A stretch of 64,000 nucleotides of DNA from Hydractinia symbiolongicarpus. Its lineage: Eukaryota; Cnidaria; Hydrozoa; Anthoathecata; Hydractiniidae. Below are positions 36,426 through 47,407 of this stretch, in pieces. Both the position numbers and the translations under genes were made by a program. Numbering within the stretch: the stretch's first letter is position 1; every line of letters starts with the position of its first letter. The stretch spans positions 8,494,001 through 8,558,000 of the forward strand of contig NC_079885.1 of the NCBI RefSeq assembly GCF_029227915.1, in the 5' to 3' direction. The notes below the pieces were generated by a model. That model worked only from the letters and a program-made list of their open reading frames with translations, was not told where the DNA came from and ran no database searches.

Positions 36426-39327
36426 TAAAAATGTCGATACGTAAACACGCGTTGAGAAATGAGGACGGCCAAAATAAGTGTGCGATAAGTCCCAGGAAAA
36501 GTAGTTGGAAGAGTTTCTTCGAATATAAATTTTAGTTTCTTAACCATTTGTGTGTGTGTGTGTGTGAGGGGGGGGGGGGGGGGTGCTTGTGCTTTCGCTA
36601 AATAATTTTTCAGCCCTGAACATTCTTATCCCCCCTCCGCCTATTAATTTTGTCCATTTGCGTTTATTGCACTTGATGGAGAATTAATCAGTATTCTCTT
36701 TTGCAAAAAGTCATGGTGAAATTACGTGCTTAACGAATAATACCTGCACGAGCCTGAAACACAACATCTGTTGATTTTTTGATTTTTTCTTGTAACCTAA
36801 GTCAAAGTAAACAAACGTTAAAAAAATCATATTTTATGTTGTTTAACTGTTTTGCATGCTGAGCCATCCTTGTCAAAACATCTTCCAATTGTAGTACTGA
36901 CAAATTTTTAACAGCTTTCTAACGATTTATGTTGTAGCTTAAGATGTTTTTAAACCCTGGTTCTCAGCTGGTTGCAATTGACAAATAATTGCAAAATGCC
37001 ATTTACGCCCTGGGTTGGTATAACATATTGGATAATAGACGGAATAATGGGTAAGCTACTTTACTGATAGAAACTTTACTCCTCAATCTCTAGTTATGTT
37101 AAATAGGATTCTTTTGAAGACCAGGTTCTGATATTCGGATGTGTAAACAGTGACGCACAAATCCGCTAACCTTGTCAATAAAAAACCAATCGGTCGCCAT
37201 TCTACTAAACCAGATGATCGTAATAAACCAAATGACTTTCACAATTTACTTAGTAAATGGCATGTTGATTGATCTCATGGCTGGTAATGTTGTACCACGG
37301 AGGTATAAAAGAATTGGCCAATCACAATTCGCTTTTAAACAATCAAACTAACTTTCTGCGGGTAAATCGGAGTTCGTTTTCTTTGTTCGTCTATCACGCA
37401 TGATTTTAATAGTTCTAAAGGAGATGGGTTACCTTGTCTCTCATACCTCCCTGGTTATACTCATACAAGGTTCTAATAAAATTTGTGACATATGGTAGTT
37501 GAGTGAAGTAACCAAGACGTACACTAAGTTAATAGCAAAAGCGAAAAACTGAGTGGATACAAAGTTCACATGTATCTCATCATTGTGAGGCCAATTCGTT
37601 ATAATTTTGGCTGAAAAGAGAAATTAATAAAGGATTTATTATGGTGGACGGGAGTGTGTATCGTTGTATTGCTTGGTGGATTGACTACTCTACTGATGAT
37701 GTAAACAATTTTACTTTGGTTTTATGCTTCTAATGAAGACGACCATTGGAGTGTACGTATGAGTTAGTTCAATTTGGACATCATTTTAGAACAGTTTATT
37801 ATTTGTTGCCTAGACCTTTTATACTCGTTTATAGGGTGCTATTAAAAATGTCAAAATATGCTGGTCATAGTTATTTACAATTGCATAGTGTAACTTATTG
37901 GTCAAACATACATTTTATTGACTGTTTTTGTCAAGTCCCATTCCATTTGCGAGGTTAACGGTTAACGGTTTCAGTCGCTTACTTTGTGTCTGTATCGTAA
38001 TGTTTCTCTGCTGTTGAGGACGCTTTCCCTTCCCAGGTAGGATATGGTTGTACTTTCCTAATAAGGTAAGGGATGAAGTCTTTTCTTGGACTTCTAAGTA
38101 TGCACATGATAGGTGTCAGATTTGTCTCTTAGTATGGTGTGTTACGATAGGTGAGCATATTTCGCTGAAAAGCACATGTGTCGAGTTAACCATTATAGCC
38201 AGTGTTGTCCGTAATCATCCTTTTAACTGTCTAGACTTTGAGCTGAGTGCAGCAGTTGTAATATGAATGTGCACTAGAATAAACACAGTGGTTGACGCCT
38301 CAATTGCTCAGTAGAAGTAACAATGGACTTAAAACCTCTATCATATGGAATCTCCGTATCAGATCACTATTTATCTTAAAGACACTGGGACACCTTGACA
38401 ACTTATCCAAAGTTAATTGTTCATTACCCTCGTGCGATTATGCGATACTAGATCTGGATGCAGTAATCGTCGCCCCACCCTTTGCGACATACTCAAAGCT
38501 ACACCTTCACCACCCACAATTTCATTTAACACAGGAGATTCTGATTTTGCTGCTGAAATTGAGAGTAAAACAACCGCAGAAATATTTTGAAACAAGGTTG
38601 TAGGTAAAGAAAATTTTTTTAACTCCTTGAATGCTGTGATGGCCAGCTTAGCAAGAATCTTGCATGACTAAGTGTCACCCTCCTGCAGACATGTCAGATG
38701 AAAATGTTTTAAGAGCAAAACGTTTACTGGTAGTTAAAACGTTTCTCCAAGATTATAGAGGACAACGTTACGGCTACACTAGTGGCACTTAACAACCCGC
38801 AACAAGACAAACATGAGTTAACACACTCCTTTGGTACCTGTCGTAGACGCTAAATTGTTAAGCAAAGATATCAATATTTATTGTAGAGTCCACGAGAGAA
38901 AGATACTCAATGCCAAAGTTGATGCAAGCCCGGTAATGCCTTTTCAAAATCGCAGCCAAAAATAAATTGTGGTTTGTACCCAATATTTTAGTATACTTAA
39001 AGTGGTTGCTTATGATAAGTATGTGCACATTCACCAAATGCTGGTATTTAACTTTTTTCGCGAAGAATTAATTGCCACCATTTTGTGATTTTTGCGGCCC
39101 GGCTAGTTTCTGTATTTCTTTTTGCGGGGAGCAGTAAATAATGGACGTTTGGAGTCAACATTTTATTTTGAATGAAATTTTCTTGTCAATATACAAAACA
39201 AAAAAGTTTGTAACGTTTAAGGAACTTGCACCGAGATACGATTTATGTACCCGGAACCCCCCCCCCCCCCCACTCAAACCCCCTAAACCCCCCCCCGGCC
39301 CCCCCAAAAAAAACAGTGCCTCAGATA

Positions 39328-41290
39328 AACTTTCACTACACCCGACTGGCTGCTAGAGATAGAGAAATGTATGTTCTGCCACAGTTGAGACCAAGATGCA
39401 GGTATGTGTACAACTGGCTGGTTGATACCGTCCCAAAGCCTATAAAAGAGGGAGTCAGGGGTACATGAACAGCCGGGAAACGACTTCACGCCTCAGGAAC
39501 ATAAGCATGCCCACCAAAGGACCTTCTCAAATTTCCTCATTCTTGGTATAGGAGGAGCGGATGTCGATGGGTATATAGGAAGGGTGAGACCAAACGTGAA
39601 AACCTTAGTTGAGGGGCAGGTAGAAGATATGGGGTCGGCAAAGATACAGCTGTCACTATGGATACATTGGAGGAAGCCAATAGAGGGAACCAAAGACAAG
39701 TATGAGGAGGCAAAAAAAGCCTTTCATAGTAATATGGCCTCAGTATTCCAAGGCAGCAACGTAGATGACATGCTGGATACGATGTTTGCCCAAGTTAAAA
39801 CACATGTGGAAAACTCAGCATTCCCCAAAAATGGCTTTACGATCGGTCGAATACTACACCTTGATATCGACTTCCATAAATTGAAACTAACAAGGGGTTC
39901 ATCATATATACAGACACCTAAATGGATAGCCTCCAAGAAGGCCATTAATAACCCATTGAATGAGGATGAGGAGTGTTTCAAATGGGGCATCATCGCTGAC
40001 CTATATCATGAGGAGATAGGGAAGAACCCCAATAAAATATCTCAGATGAAACCCTATGTAGGCCACTATAATTGGGAGGGTATAGAGTTCCCTACAAGCA
40101 CCAAAAGCATAAGTAAATTCAAGGATAACAACAAGGAGATTGCGGTAAACGTCCTCTATGGACTCTTGGAGGTATGGGATATGGTGACGGGGAAAAGTAG
40201 AAAGACCATAGAGATTAGGTTCATCGATAGCTGCAGGTTCATGGCATCATCATTGGATAAATTGGCAAGCAGCCTTATTGGTACAAACGCTGCAGGTATA
40301 AAATGTCAACAATGTGCAGATACCTGCCTTGAATTCAGGGTATAGACGCCTCATATGAGGCAAGTTTTTGGTGTAAAAATTGCGAATCAACGAGTACCAC
40401 AAAACAGCTTAATCAAGACCGGGTAAAGGCAAATGTACCATCCATGGCCAAATTCGTCGACAAGGATGATATCTTCAGGTTGATGCTGAGAAAAGGCGTG
40501 TACCCCTACGAGTACATGGATGGATGACAGCGATTTGAGTAGCTGGAACTACAACCAAAGGAGGCGTTATACAGCAAGCTCAAAATGAGGGGCATCAGCG
40601 ACAGGGACTACACCTATGCGAAAGAGGTATGGAATGTCATTACCACAGAGGGCGATAACGTCACTATGGGGGACTACCATCATATCTACTTGACCATAGA
40701 CGTCCTGCTATTAGCCGACGTCTTCGAGACATTTCGAGGTGTATGCCTGGACAATTACAAGCTTGATCTTGCCCATTTCTACTCCGAACCTGGCTTGGTC
40801 TAGAAGGCAGCTCTGAAATTTATGGGTATAAGGTTAGAGCTTCTTACAGACCCCGACATGCTCCTCATGTTCGAGAAGGGTATCTGGGGAGTTATAACGG
40901 GTATGCCTTGCGTCAAGACTTACTCACGGGTATACCTTAGAGGTAGATATCGATTACCCCAAGGAGCTACATGATAAACATAATGACCTACCGTTCCTTC
41001 CCGAACACAAGATGGTACATAAGGTTGAAAAGCTGGTCCCGAATCTGAGTGATAAACGCCGATATGTGGTGCATATTAAATCCCTTCATGAGGCTTTAAA
41101 ACATGGTCTTGAGCTCAAGAAGGTGCATAGTTCAACCAGAAGGCATGGTTAAAGAGATATATAGATCACAACACGAGATTGAGAACGACTGCCAAAAACG
41201 ACTTCGAGAAGGACTTCTACAAATTGATGAATTTAAGTGTTTTTGGGAAGACCATGGAAAGACCATGGAAAATATCATGGAAAATAAAAG
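39328..41290 (+). pseudogene. Polinton DNA polymerase B, disrupted
   Basis: The N-terminal part is largely open at 39584-40345 (253 aa). It contains LHLDIDFHKLKLTRGSSYI and ECFKWGIIADLYHEEIGKNP, a signature I recognise from Polinton-type polymerase proteins. Continuation after the stop at 40343-40345 keeps exonuclease-III-like YLTIDVLLLADVF (about 40687-40725) and later LLTDPDMLLMFEKG, then LEVDIDYPKELHD and SVFGKTME-like text in shifting frames. Stops occur for instance near 40526 and at 40801-40803. The palm catalytic DTDS region is not seen; after about 41290 the sequence runs into the next small ORF. Polymerase activity is therefore excluded. Confidence 0.75.
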
Positions 41291-41299
41291 GGTTAGTTC

Positions 41300-41393
41300 T
41301 ACACAGTCGGTTCACATCTATGGGGTCGGAACTTTGGCTGTGCTTGCCATAGGAGTAGGGGTCTGGTATATGTTTGGAAGGGGTAAACCCTAA
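41300..41393 (+). CDS. Polinton small membrane-segment ORF (fused remnant)
   Basis: The last 30 or so codons of the frame ending at 41393 encode a hydrophobic stretch ([18 protein letters not shown]) and a short basic tail. It is now joined in frame to polymerase-derived sequence, presumably by deletion. It looks like a small single-pass membrane protein; its function is unknown. Confidence 0.35.
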
Positions 41394-41496
41394 AACCCCG
41401 CACCGGAGTCTCGGCAGGGAACACAAGGCAAAACTTGGCCTCAGATTGACATCTTCAAAATGCATTGAATTTTTTCAAAAAAATTACACTTAATAA

Positions 41497-41748
41497 ATGA
41501 CAAGCAACGTATCATCGAAGGAAAAGGAGATTTTGGATATGCTCTATGAGACAGTGGTGGACCTTAGTTTCACCTTTGCCTATGCCATGGCAGGTAAGAA
41601 ATTTTTAGGTATAACGAGGCCATCGACAAAAATGGATACCAACGACGTTCTCAAGATGGTGGCCTATTTTGCGGCAGGCCGGGCGAGTCGCGAGATGGCG
41701 GTGAAAAAAGGGTGGCTACCCGCCAGCATAGTGCCGAAGTCCATGTAG
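41497..41748 (+). CDS. Polinton small ORF, 83 aa
   Basis: An intact frame with a helical, partly hydrophobic middle (LYETVVDLSFTFAYAMAGKK) and a second helix ending REMAVKKGWLPAS. It resembles a small conserved ORF I associate with Polintons, but no function is known to me. It lies between polymerase and zinc-finger ORFs on the same strand. Confidence 0.45.
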   Translation: MTSNVSSKEKEILDMLYETVVDLSFTFAYAMAGKKFLGITRPSTKMDTNDVLKMVAYFAAGRASREMAVKKGWLPASIVPKSM

Positions 41749-41791
41749 ACCACCTAGTGAAATTTCTATATCTCACTGAGATATAGAAAAT

Positions 41792-42019
41792 ATGGAAGAG
41801 GAGGCCAAACGGTGCCATAAATGTTTACAAATCCTACCATTGAACCAGTTCAAGTCAAAGGGTAACGGGCAGCTGACAAAAACCTGCATCAAATGCCTTG
41901 ATCTTGGGAGGGTATCAAATGGCAATTCAAAACGCCGCTTTTACGTGCAACCATTATATGAGTTAATAATTATGCTACAAGATCATATCCAAGCCCAGTT
42001 TAATGAGGGGTATACCTAG
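41792..42019 (+). CDS. Polinton zinc-knuckle protein A, 75 aa
   Basis: It opens MEEEAKRCHKCLQILPL and has a second pair in TCIKCLDLGR: CxxC, about 20 residues, CxxCLD. This is a treble-clef or zinc-ribbon-like knuckle resembling the small N-terminal finger of many HNH-associated and viral proteins. The C-terminal half (LYELIIMLQDHIQAQF) is helical. Two further proteins in the same element share the knuckle (42138-42434 and 46045-46617). The role is unknown; nucleic-acid binding is inferred. Confidence 0.55.
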   Translation: MEEEAKRCHKCLQILPLNQFKSKGNGQLTKTCIKCLDLGRVSNGNSKRRFYVQPLYELIIMLQDHIQAQFNEGYT

Positions 42020-42137
42020 GAAAATTATGAGAGGGATGTGAACAGTAGGGTACGATTCAGGTACGACGAAACGTTTAATCGTCCGACACTTGCTGAGGTC
42101 ACTAATGCATTACGACGGGCACAGTACGCATTAACAA

Positions 42138-42434
42138 ATGGAGATCAAATGTTGTAGGAAGTGTAAAAATATATTACCCCCGCACAAGTTGAAAATCAGG
42201 GGTAATAGTCGAACAAAAAGTTGCATAGTCTGCCTTGATAAAGCCAAGGAGAGACGGGCGACTCCTAAAAATAGAGATATCGAAGACGTTGAAATGGATC
42301 CCCTCCCTATTGATAGGGAAATTCGGGGTGTTCAACAAGATAAAAACTACTTCATCCTATATGACTTAATGACATATAACATTATACCTCAATATATCGA
42401 ACTTGTCGGAAACGGAGAAGGCAAGACTCGTTGA
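42138..42434 (+). CDS. Polinton zinc-knuckle protein B, 98 aa
   Basis: It opens MEIKCCRKCKNILPPHKL and has SCIVCLDKAKERR, the same CxxC...CxxCLDKAK knuckle as proteins A and C of this element. An acidic stretch (DIEDVEMDPLPIDRE) follows. The frame stops at 42434, but zinc-pair text (LCPTCQGYL, LICSGCAGVY) continues in a nearby frame to about 42625. The original protein may therefore have been longer and then frameshifted. Confidence 0.55.
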   Translation: MEIKCCRKCKNILPPHKLKIRGNSRTKSCIVCLDKAKERRATPKNRDIEDVEMDPLPIDREIRGVQQDKNYFILYDLMTYNIIPQYIELVGNGEGKTR

Positions 42435-42639
42435 GAGATATCGTAATGCATTGCGGTGTCTGCAGGGTGTATAGTACTTACTCCACCACCCCTCGAATTT
42501 TTCAACTCGAAATACTAAGCTTTGCCCTACCTGCCAGGGGTACTTGGAAAACAAATATGGGGTTGTGTTAATCTGTTCGGGCTGTGCCGGGGTATATCTG
42601 AAGGTTCATAATCGAAAGTGGTCAAATTACTGAAATAAA

Positions 42640-43119
42640 ATCCTGGATGTCGTGAAGTAACCGCATACGGCAATTTTCACGGGCCCTACTTCGTGTGGCA
42701 AGACACAACGTGATTTGGATCTACTTGAAGCCGAATATAAGGGACACTTCTACAATATCATCATCCTCTGCCCGACCCTAAGGTGGAATAGATCTTGTCT
42801 TGAAAGGACATCGCTATGGAAAGACCCCTATGTATTTCTGATAGACCCAGGAAATGAGCTGTTTGAATGGATTCAGAAATTGTCGTCGTTATTCGCGGCT
42901 AAGGAGAGTCTCTTCATAGTCGATGATTGTATATCGAACAAGGACTTCGATAATCGTCAACAATCCCTACTTGAATTAGCTATTTCATGTAGGCACAGAA
43001 AGCATAGCTTATGGCTCCTAACGCAGTCATATACTGCCTTGCCCAAAAATCGGAGAAGGCAGAAGAAGGCCCTGTTTTTATGGTACCCACACGAAAAAAT
43101 CAGATATGAGGTTAATTGA
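42640..43119 (+). pseudogene. Polinton A32-like genome-packaging ATPase, disrupted
   Basis: The frame contains a Walker A P-loop GPTSCGKT at 42682-42705, a Walker B-like SLFIVDD, and the later LWLLTQSYTALPKN segment typical of FtsK/HerA-type packaging ATPases of Polintons and large DNA viruses. An in-frame TAA at 42658-42660 separates the likely start (KILDVVK) from the P-loop. The frame ends at 43119, where relatives continue; degraded text follows to about 43250. The family pumps DNA into capsids; this copy is not expected to be functional. Confidence 0.75.
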
Positions 43120-43289
43120 CGAAGAGACAAATCAAAACTGAGCTGAAAAAATCTAAGCGTGTGTGCCTTTTTATAAGATTGGAACATCCTAGGATTCGGG
43201 AAATTTTGGATTTTTTGGAGCACATTGAAATCCTCCGGCCAGGCATCAGTATATAGAAAACGTCTTCACAGCTCACCTTATTCAATGCA

Positions 43290-43990
43290 ATGCCTGCAAG
43301 AGCCATTGAGACCTTGTTCGATAAACAAAATCAACCACTCTTCAAACGTTCCAATCTAGAGAGGTTTTTAAATATTCCAAATGACAGGAAATACGGACTT
43401 GGTAGCAGTATGACGACATCAGGAGGAGAAATAGAGAACATGCAGACAGCTGTACCCGGCAGGTACAGCTGCTCGAGTGGCCGGAAGGGGGGAAGAGCAG
43501 GCATGATGTATTTGTCACGTTGGGCAGAGCCCTCGAAATCACCGTCAGATCGAGAAAGCCCAAGGCTATAGCCTTGACAAAATGGCTAGCTGGGAAGGGG
43601 TGGAGAATTACAGGATAAGATAAAGGAGCAGCGGCAAGCCCTTGAGGATAAGGATAATGCCCTTGCCTTCCTAAATGATGAAATTGAAGTTTTTGGGGAT
43701 GAAATTGAGGAGCTGAAGCAACGTGCCGTGCCCCACCTCGAAGATCAGGGGAGGGATAGCAGTATGGTAATAATTCAAAAGAATAATGATGATCCCTGGC
43801 CATATGTTGCAATCAGTGGGCAACAGGATTATGTAGCAAAACAATACGAAATAAGCTTGTCGACTACTCCAAGGGTGAGATCGTGGTACTGGCAGAGACC
43901 CCGAATTCCATAGTTCATTATAATTGGCTCCGAGAGTGTGGCTGTATTATAGTCAACCCGGAGAGGGTCAGACATTTTAGGCTCGGAGAA
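43290..43990 (+). pseudogene. Polinton BRO/MSV199-like protein, frameshifted
   Basis: The start ARAIETLFDKQNQPLFKRSN resembles the BRO-N/MSV199-type domain found in Polintons and insect DNA viruses. Downstream, in alternating frames, are ALEITVRSRKPKA, a coiled-coil-like acidic segment, NDDPWPYVAISGQQ and a C-terminal SIVHYNWLRECGC. At least two frameshifts and stops break it. BRO-like proteins bind DNA; the role in the element is unknown. Confidence 0.5.
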
Positions 43991-44220
43991 CACTATAAGC
44001 ATGAAAGAACTCGCGGAATAGGAGGTGGTCAGATCTGTCCATTTTCATTCTGACAAGATTTTCACTACCCTTGCGGGTAGCGAAAATTATATGCAAAAGT
44101 GGGGCATCTCCAATGGGCACCCTCGGTAAGTCAAAAAAGCCTCATTTGGTGGTGGGTTCCCAACCCCTCCTCCATTGACTGGTTTGGCTTCGGGATATAA
44201 TGTATTGAAATATCAACATT

Positions 44221-44565
44221 ATGGAAGCATACATAAAACAAAATCAATTTACAATCAACTACAATATTCAGGTACCTGTGCTACATTGCTGTATCAAGGC
44301 GGGGTCAGTGACAGGATATTGTCCTACCTACCTGGAAAATTTCAGGTATCGAGGTGAAGTATACTACGAAGGTTTTAAATACCCTACGGACGATGATCTT
44401 TTACACAGGGTAGCATCAGGCGAAAAAGCATGGGCAACATTTGTGAGAAGCGAGGTCGATGATGATTTCGAGGATGATATTGAACGTCTAGGACTCTATA
44501 TCGTTGCGGTAAGGAGAACAACTATGGAGCACTCTGCTACTAGATCGTCAAGGATAGGGACTTGA
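44221..44565 (+). CDS. Polinton ORF, 114 aa, unknown
   Basis: An open frame with aromatic-rich YLENFRYRGEVYYEGFKYP and an acidic patch (EVDDDFEDDIERLG). The last residues change character, suggesting a frameshift near the end. Not recognised. Confidence 0.35.
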   Translation: MEAYIKQNQFTINYNIQVPVLHCCIKAGSVTGYCPTYLENFRYRGEVYYEGFKYPTDDDLLHRVASGEKAWATFVRSEVDDDFEDDIERLGLYIVAVRRTTMEHSATRSSRIGT

Positions 44566-44643
44566 AGCTATCGGATTTGGTCGATATTGAAACAATAAGC
44601 AAAATACTCAATTTTCCAATACCAGATAGACGTCTAGTCGATA

Positions 44644-44844
44644 TTGATTTGGAGAATGAGCCTAATGTCATCAAATAATGGCATCGTCCATGGGTACCTA
44701 TTCTACACCCAACAACCTTTGGATTGTGTAAGGGATCCGAGTGAAGATGATGCTTTGGATGACGAAATAGATTTGGGTGAAGATGATGACGAAATAGATT
44801 TGGATGAACTAGAGGAACTCGTGAAACATATTACCATTCTTTGA
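44644..44844 (+). CDS. Polinton acidic ORF, 66 aa, unknown
   Basis: The C-terminal half is strongly acidic with an internal repeat (DEIDLGEDDDEIDLDELEEL). It ends 14 nt inside the 3' end of the convergent integrase gene, marking the tail-to-tail junction of the two gene sets. It may be the C-terminal remnant of a longer acidic protein continuing from 44221. Confidence 0.35.
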   Translation: MIWRMSLMSSNNGIVHGYLFYTQQPLDCVRDPSEDDALDDEIDLGEDDDEIDLDELEELVKHITIL

Positions 44845-45601
44845 TAACCTCTGGCGGTACCTGAACATCCTCTGGTACCTGCATGAGTTCTTCTGACACG
44901 AAGCTGCGATCAAGACCGTCTTTTAGGTAGTATAGAAGACGACTACCCGTCGCAATACGATCCAACCTGTAAGTATGTTTGCTGTAAAAGGTGTCGGTTG
45001 CGCGTCTTTTAGAGTCACTATGCTCCTCTCCGGGTTGTAGCAGATACAAGTACAGCTCATTCTCAGGTAGGGGTTTCTCTTCGGGATATTCCTCACTTTT
45101 TGCCAGCGATACCTCATCCAGCTTGATCGCCTTATTGGGCTTCATGTTTATCATGGCAATCTTGGAGTTATGACGGCTTTTGACGATGGTATACAGGTGC
45201 TTCACCCAAATGCTACTAATCTCGTTAGAGACCAACTCCTGCGCATCCTGGGGTTTGAAGAGTCTCTCTGCAAGTACCTTGTTGTAACTTTCGACGAAGG
45301 CTGTGAATGTATGGTGGTATTTGGTGGTTGCCCTCTTGATCTCAACACCCTTATCCTCCAATAATTTCGTTACTTGGGATTTGGACTCACTACCATTATC
45401 GCACTGAAAGGTTTTAGGGTAGTGTAGGTGTCCTGCCTTGTATATGTCCTTCAAAATCTCGGCGACTTCGCTAGCTTTCTTCGTTCGTGGAGGCCTCACT
45501 ACCTTATATCTTGAAGCTACACGAATCCCCGTCAGAATATACTTGTACGTATTGCCATACAGGCGATCATGAGGCATATAGAGCAAATCGAACTGATGCA
45601 T
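44831..45601 (-). CDS. Polinton retroviral-type (rve) integrase, N-terminally short
   Basis: A 256-aa frame with the catalytic triad at D5 (HQFDLLY), D68 (FQCDNGSE) and E104 (AFVESYN), an exact D,D35E spacing. The C-terminus (GSRLLYYLKDGLDRSFV, then VPPEVIKEW) is the tail I associate with Polinton integrases. The first Asp is only five residues from the ATG. In-frame text continues upstream (YPHLTITRSKE), so the true N-terminal zinc-binding part is missing or frameshifted. It is the best-preserved enzyme gene of the element. It integrates the linear element DNA via its TIRs. Confidence 0.8.
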   Translation of the reverse strand: MHQFDLLYMPHDRLYGNTYKYILTGIRVASRYKVVRPPRTKKASEVAEILKDIYKAGHLHYPKTFQCDNGSESKSQVTKLLEDKGVEIKRATTKYHHTFTAFVESYNKVLAERLFKPQDAQELVSNEISSIWVKHLYTIVKSRHNSKIAMINMKPNKAIKLDEVSLAKSEEYPEEKPLPENELYLYLLQPGEEHSDSKRRATDTFYSKHTYRLDRIATGSRLLYYLKDGLDRSFVSEELMQVPEDVQVPPEVIKEW

Positions 45602-45696
45602 TTCCTTAGATCTCGTAATGGTTAAATGCGGATAATCGATCTTTTTAGAACCTTAAATGTGTCGTAGCCACAAGAGTTGCCTGGATAGCCAATGAA

Positions 45697-46044
45697 TTAC
45701 CTTTCTTTTTGAGAGACTGCTTGTTGGGTTTTTGAAGGGGTGTAAAAACCCTTTAATTGCGGTGCTTTATTGTCCGGGTTTACGTAGAATTGATCGTTGT
45801 CCAATTCTTTTAGGCTTTTGCCTGCCTTGATCTGCCTCTCTCGTTCCTTGTTGAACCAGTCGAGTTTCGCCTGTCGTTTGCGTATCCATTTCGCCTGGGC
45901 CGAATTTACTCGTTCCATCGCCTTGTCATGTCTTTTCCGTTCTGCCTCACCGTGCTCTGAGAACTTTGAAAATAGATACTTAGTCCAACTGAACGCCACG
46001 GCGTTTATGGCCGCACCCGCCACTATCACAGCTATTGTCGCCAT
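45697..46044 (-). CDS. Polinton small membrane/coiled-coil protein, 115 aa
   Basis: It opens with a hydrophobic segment (MATIAVIVAGAAINAVAFSW) followed by a long charged helix (FSEHGEAERKRHDKAMERV...RQAKLDWFNKERERQ). This matches the shape of a small protein I recall as conserved among cnidarian and fish Polintons. Its ATG directly follows the TAA of the Cys-rich repeat gene upstream. Possibly a minor virion or membrane protein; the function is unknown. Confidence 0.6.
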   Translation of the reverse strand: MATIAVIVAGAAINAVAFSWTKYLFSKFSEHGEAERKRHDKAMERVNSAQAKWIRKRQAKLDWFNKERERQIKAGKSLKELDNDQFYVNPDNKAPQLKGFYTPSKTQQAVSQKER

Positions 46045-46617
46045 TTATTGTTTACCCTTCTTGCAGTCTTTGCATCGATACCTCCTCCTTTGATGAGGGC
46101 AAGTTTTACTGCCCCCACATTCTTTACACTTGGATCTCACCCTTTGATGGGGACAAATTTGCCTTCTCCCACACTCCTTACTTTGTCCCCTCTTCCTTTG
46201 ATGGGGACAAATCTGACTACCGCCACAGTCTTTACAAAAGGCCCTTTACCTTTAATGTGGGCATATTTGACTTCCCCCGCATTCCCTACAGTGGGATATC
46301 TGTCTTTGATGGGGACAAATCTGACTTCCGCCACGTTCTTTACACTTGGATCTTAACCTTTGATGGGGGCAAATGCTTCCACCGCCACACTCTTTACATA
46401 TTGTTCTTCGCCTTTGATGGGGGCAAATGCTTCCACCCCCGCACTCCTTGCAGCGGAATCTTATCCTACCATGGGGGCACTTGTTTTTGGTACACTGCCG
46501 TTTGGCTTTATCAAGGCAACATATGCACTGTTTGGTTCGTTGACCATTTTTCAACACCTTAAATGCATCCAAGGCCAACACCTTTTTACATTTTGAACAG
46601 CTTTTGCTTTCTTCCAT
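46045..46617 (-). pseudogene. Zinc-knuckle protein C joined to eight EsV-1-7-like Cys/His repeats
   Basis: ATG 46617 (MEESKSCSKCKKVLAL) starts a CxxC...CxxCLDKAK knuckle like proteins A and B. Eight 18-residue repeats follow, of the type CKECGGSxICPHQRxR (54-bp period). This fits the EsV-1-7 cysteine-histidine repeat known from brown algae and large DNA viruses, though the match is from memory. Unit five carries two in-frame TAA codons (46252-46254 and 46246-46248), where its neighbours read CAA and an ordinary codon. The frame is otherwise intact to TAA 46045-46047. A Cys is lost in units near SKECGRR and CKERGG. Nucleic-acid or protein binding is inferred. Confidence 0.6.
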
Positions 46618-46663
46618 ATTGTTTGTTGTGTTTGCCTCTGGAGCAAACACAAATTGTGGTCAT

Positions 46664-47405
46664 TTAATACTGCACAGAGTGAAACCTACCGTCCAAGACA
46701 TTCAGCTGGGCGTCTTGAAGCAAATACACGTAAGCCATAAAATCTCCGGTTCCATCTGCCTTTTTGGTGATATGTAGTGTGATATCATCACTTACACGTT
46801 TTAGAGGTCTTTGACTACCATGTAGGGTATGATCGGGAGACGCCCAAAAGTCTACAAACAGGGCATATATTTCATTGAAAAATTGACCGATAGTCACGTT
46901 TGAGTCGTGACTACCAAGGAGGTTCACGATCTGTTCGAGATGGTCCTTGGGCAACATTGCGTGAGAGTACTCATTAGGCTCTCCCTCGACAGTGACGCTA
47001 ACCTTTTCAATTCCGGGGTTATAAAACGTTTCGTTAACGCCGGCGTAAGTCTTTTCCAGGGTCCATGAAGAGTAACAAGACACCCTTAAGTGATTTGGAG
47101 GGGGTGTCAATTTGGAGGTTATATGAAGTGTCTGATTTTCACATAGTAAGCACCTTGCTACGGAGTATCGTTTCGTAAAACAGGGCCAATCTTGCAAACC
47201 TTGACATCATGGCGCTTGCGAGACCTTCATGGTTGAGCTTGTCAAATTCTAACTTAATGTTGTTTATTCTGTACGCGGCATCGGCTGCCTTTGCCATTGC
47301 CCCGGACCCTGTACCTCCATCTTTGATGACGTCATTTGATTACGAATTGCCATCTGTCGTACAGGCCCTCTGCATAAAAAGGTAAATCCCTCGTCAGTTC
47401 AAACA
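46664..47405 (-). pseudogene. Polinton major-capsid-like protein, frameshifted
   Basis: Text in shifting frames includes AADAAYRINNIKLEFDKLNHE, then TPSKSLKGVLLLF, then the 46664-47197 frame with VSVTVEGEPNEYSHAM, YALFVDF, LHGSQR and a C-terminal VYLLQDAQLNVLDGRF. This order fits what I recall of the Polinton double-jelly-roll capsid protein C-terminal half. At least two frameshifts and a stop separate the pieces. The assignment is by recollection; an unrelated virion protein remains possible. Confidence 0.5.
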
Positions 47406-47407
47406 TC

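Larger units (their letters stand above)
34801..39322. other. Intergenic between FHOD and the Polinton
   Basis: No intact gene. It holds a retroelement fragment (35302-35583), two palindromic miniature elements (36065-36146 and about 36351-36425), a TG run followed by 16 G (36568-36583), and 15 C (39257-39271). A TATA-like gtataaaag with ggccaatc nearby at about 37300-37320 could be an old promoter or LTR. Weak coding-like segments at 38290-38800 were not identified. Confidence 0.55.

Noticed and set aside
37746-38603. Three plus frames of 70-103 aa
   Set aside because: No motif, frames change often, and nothing links them to a known gag or LTR element with confidence.
46035-46562. 175-aa repetitive plus-strand frame (FDGDK/FDGGK repeats)
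   Set aside because: Antisense of the 54-bp Cys/His repeats; the minus reading has the regular Cys/His pattern and joins a knuckle domain.
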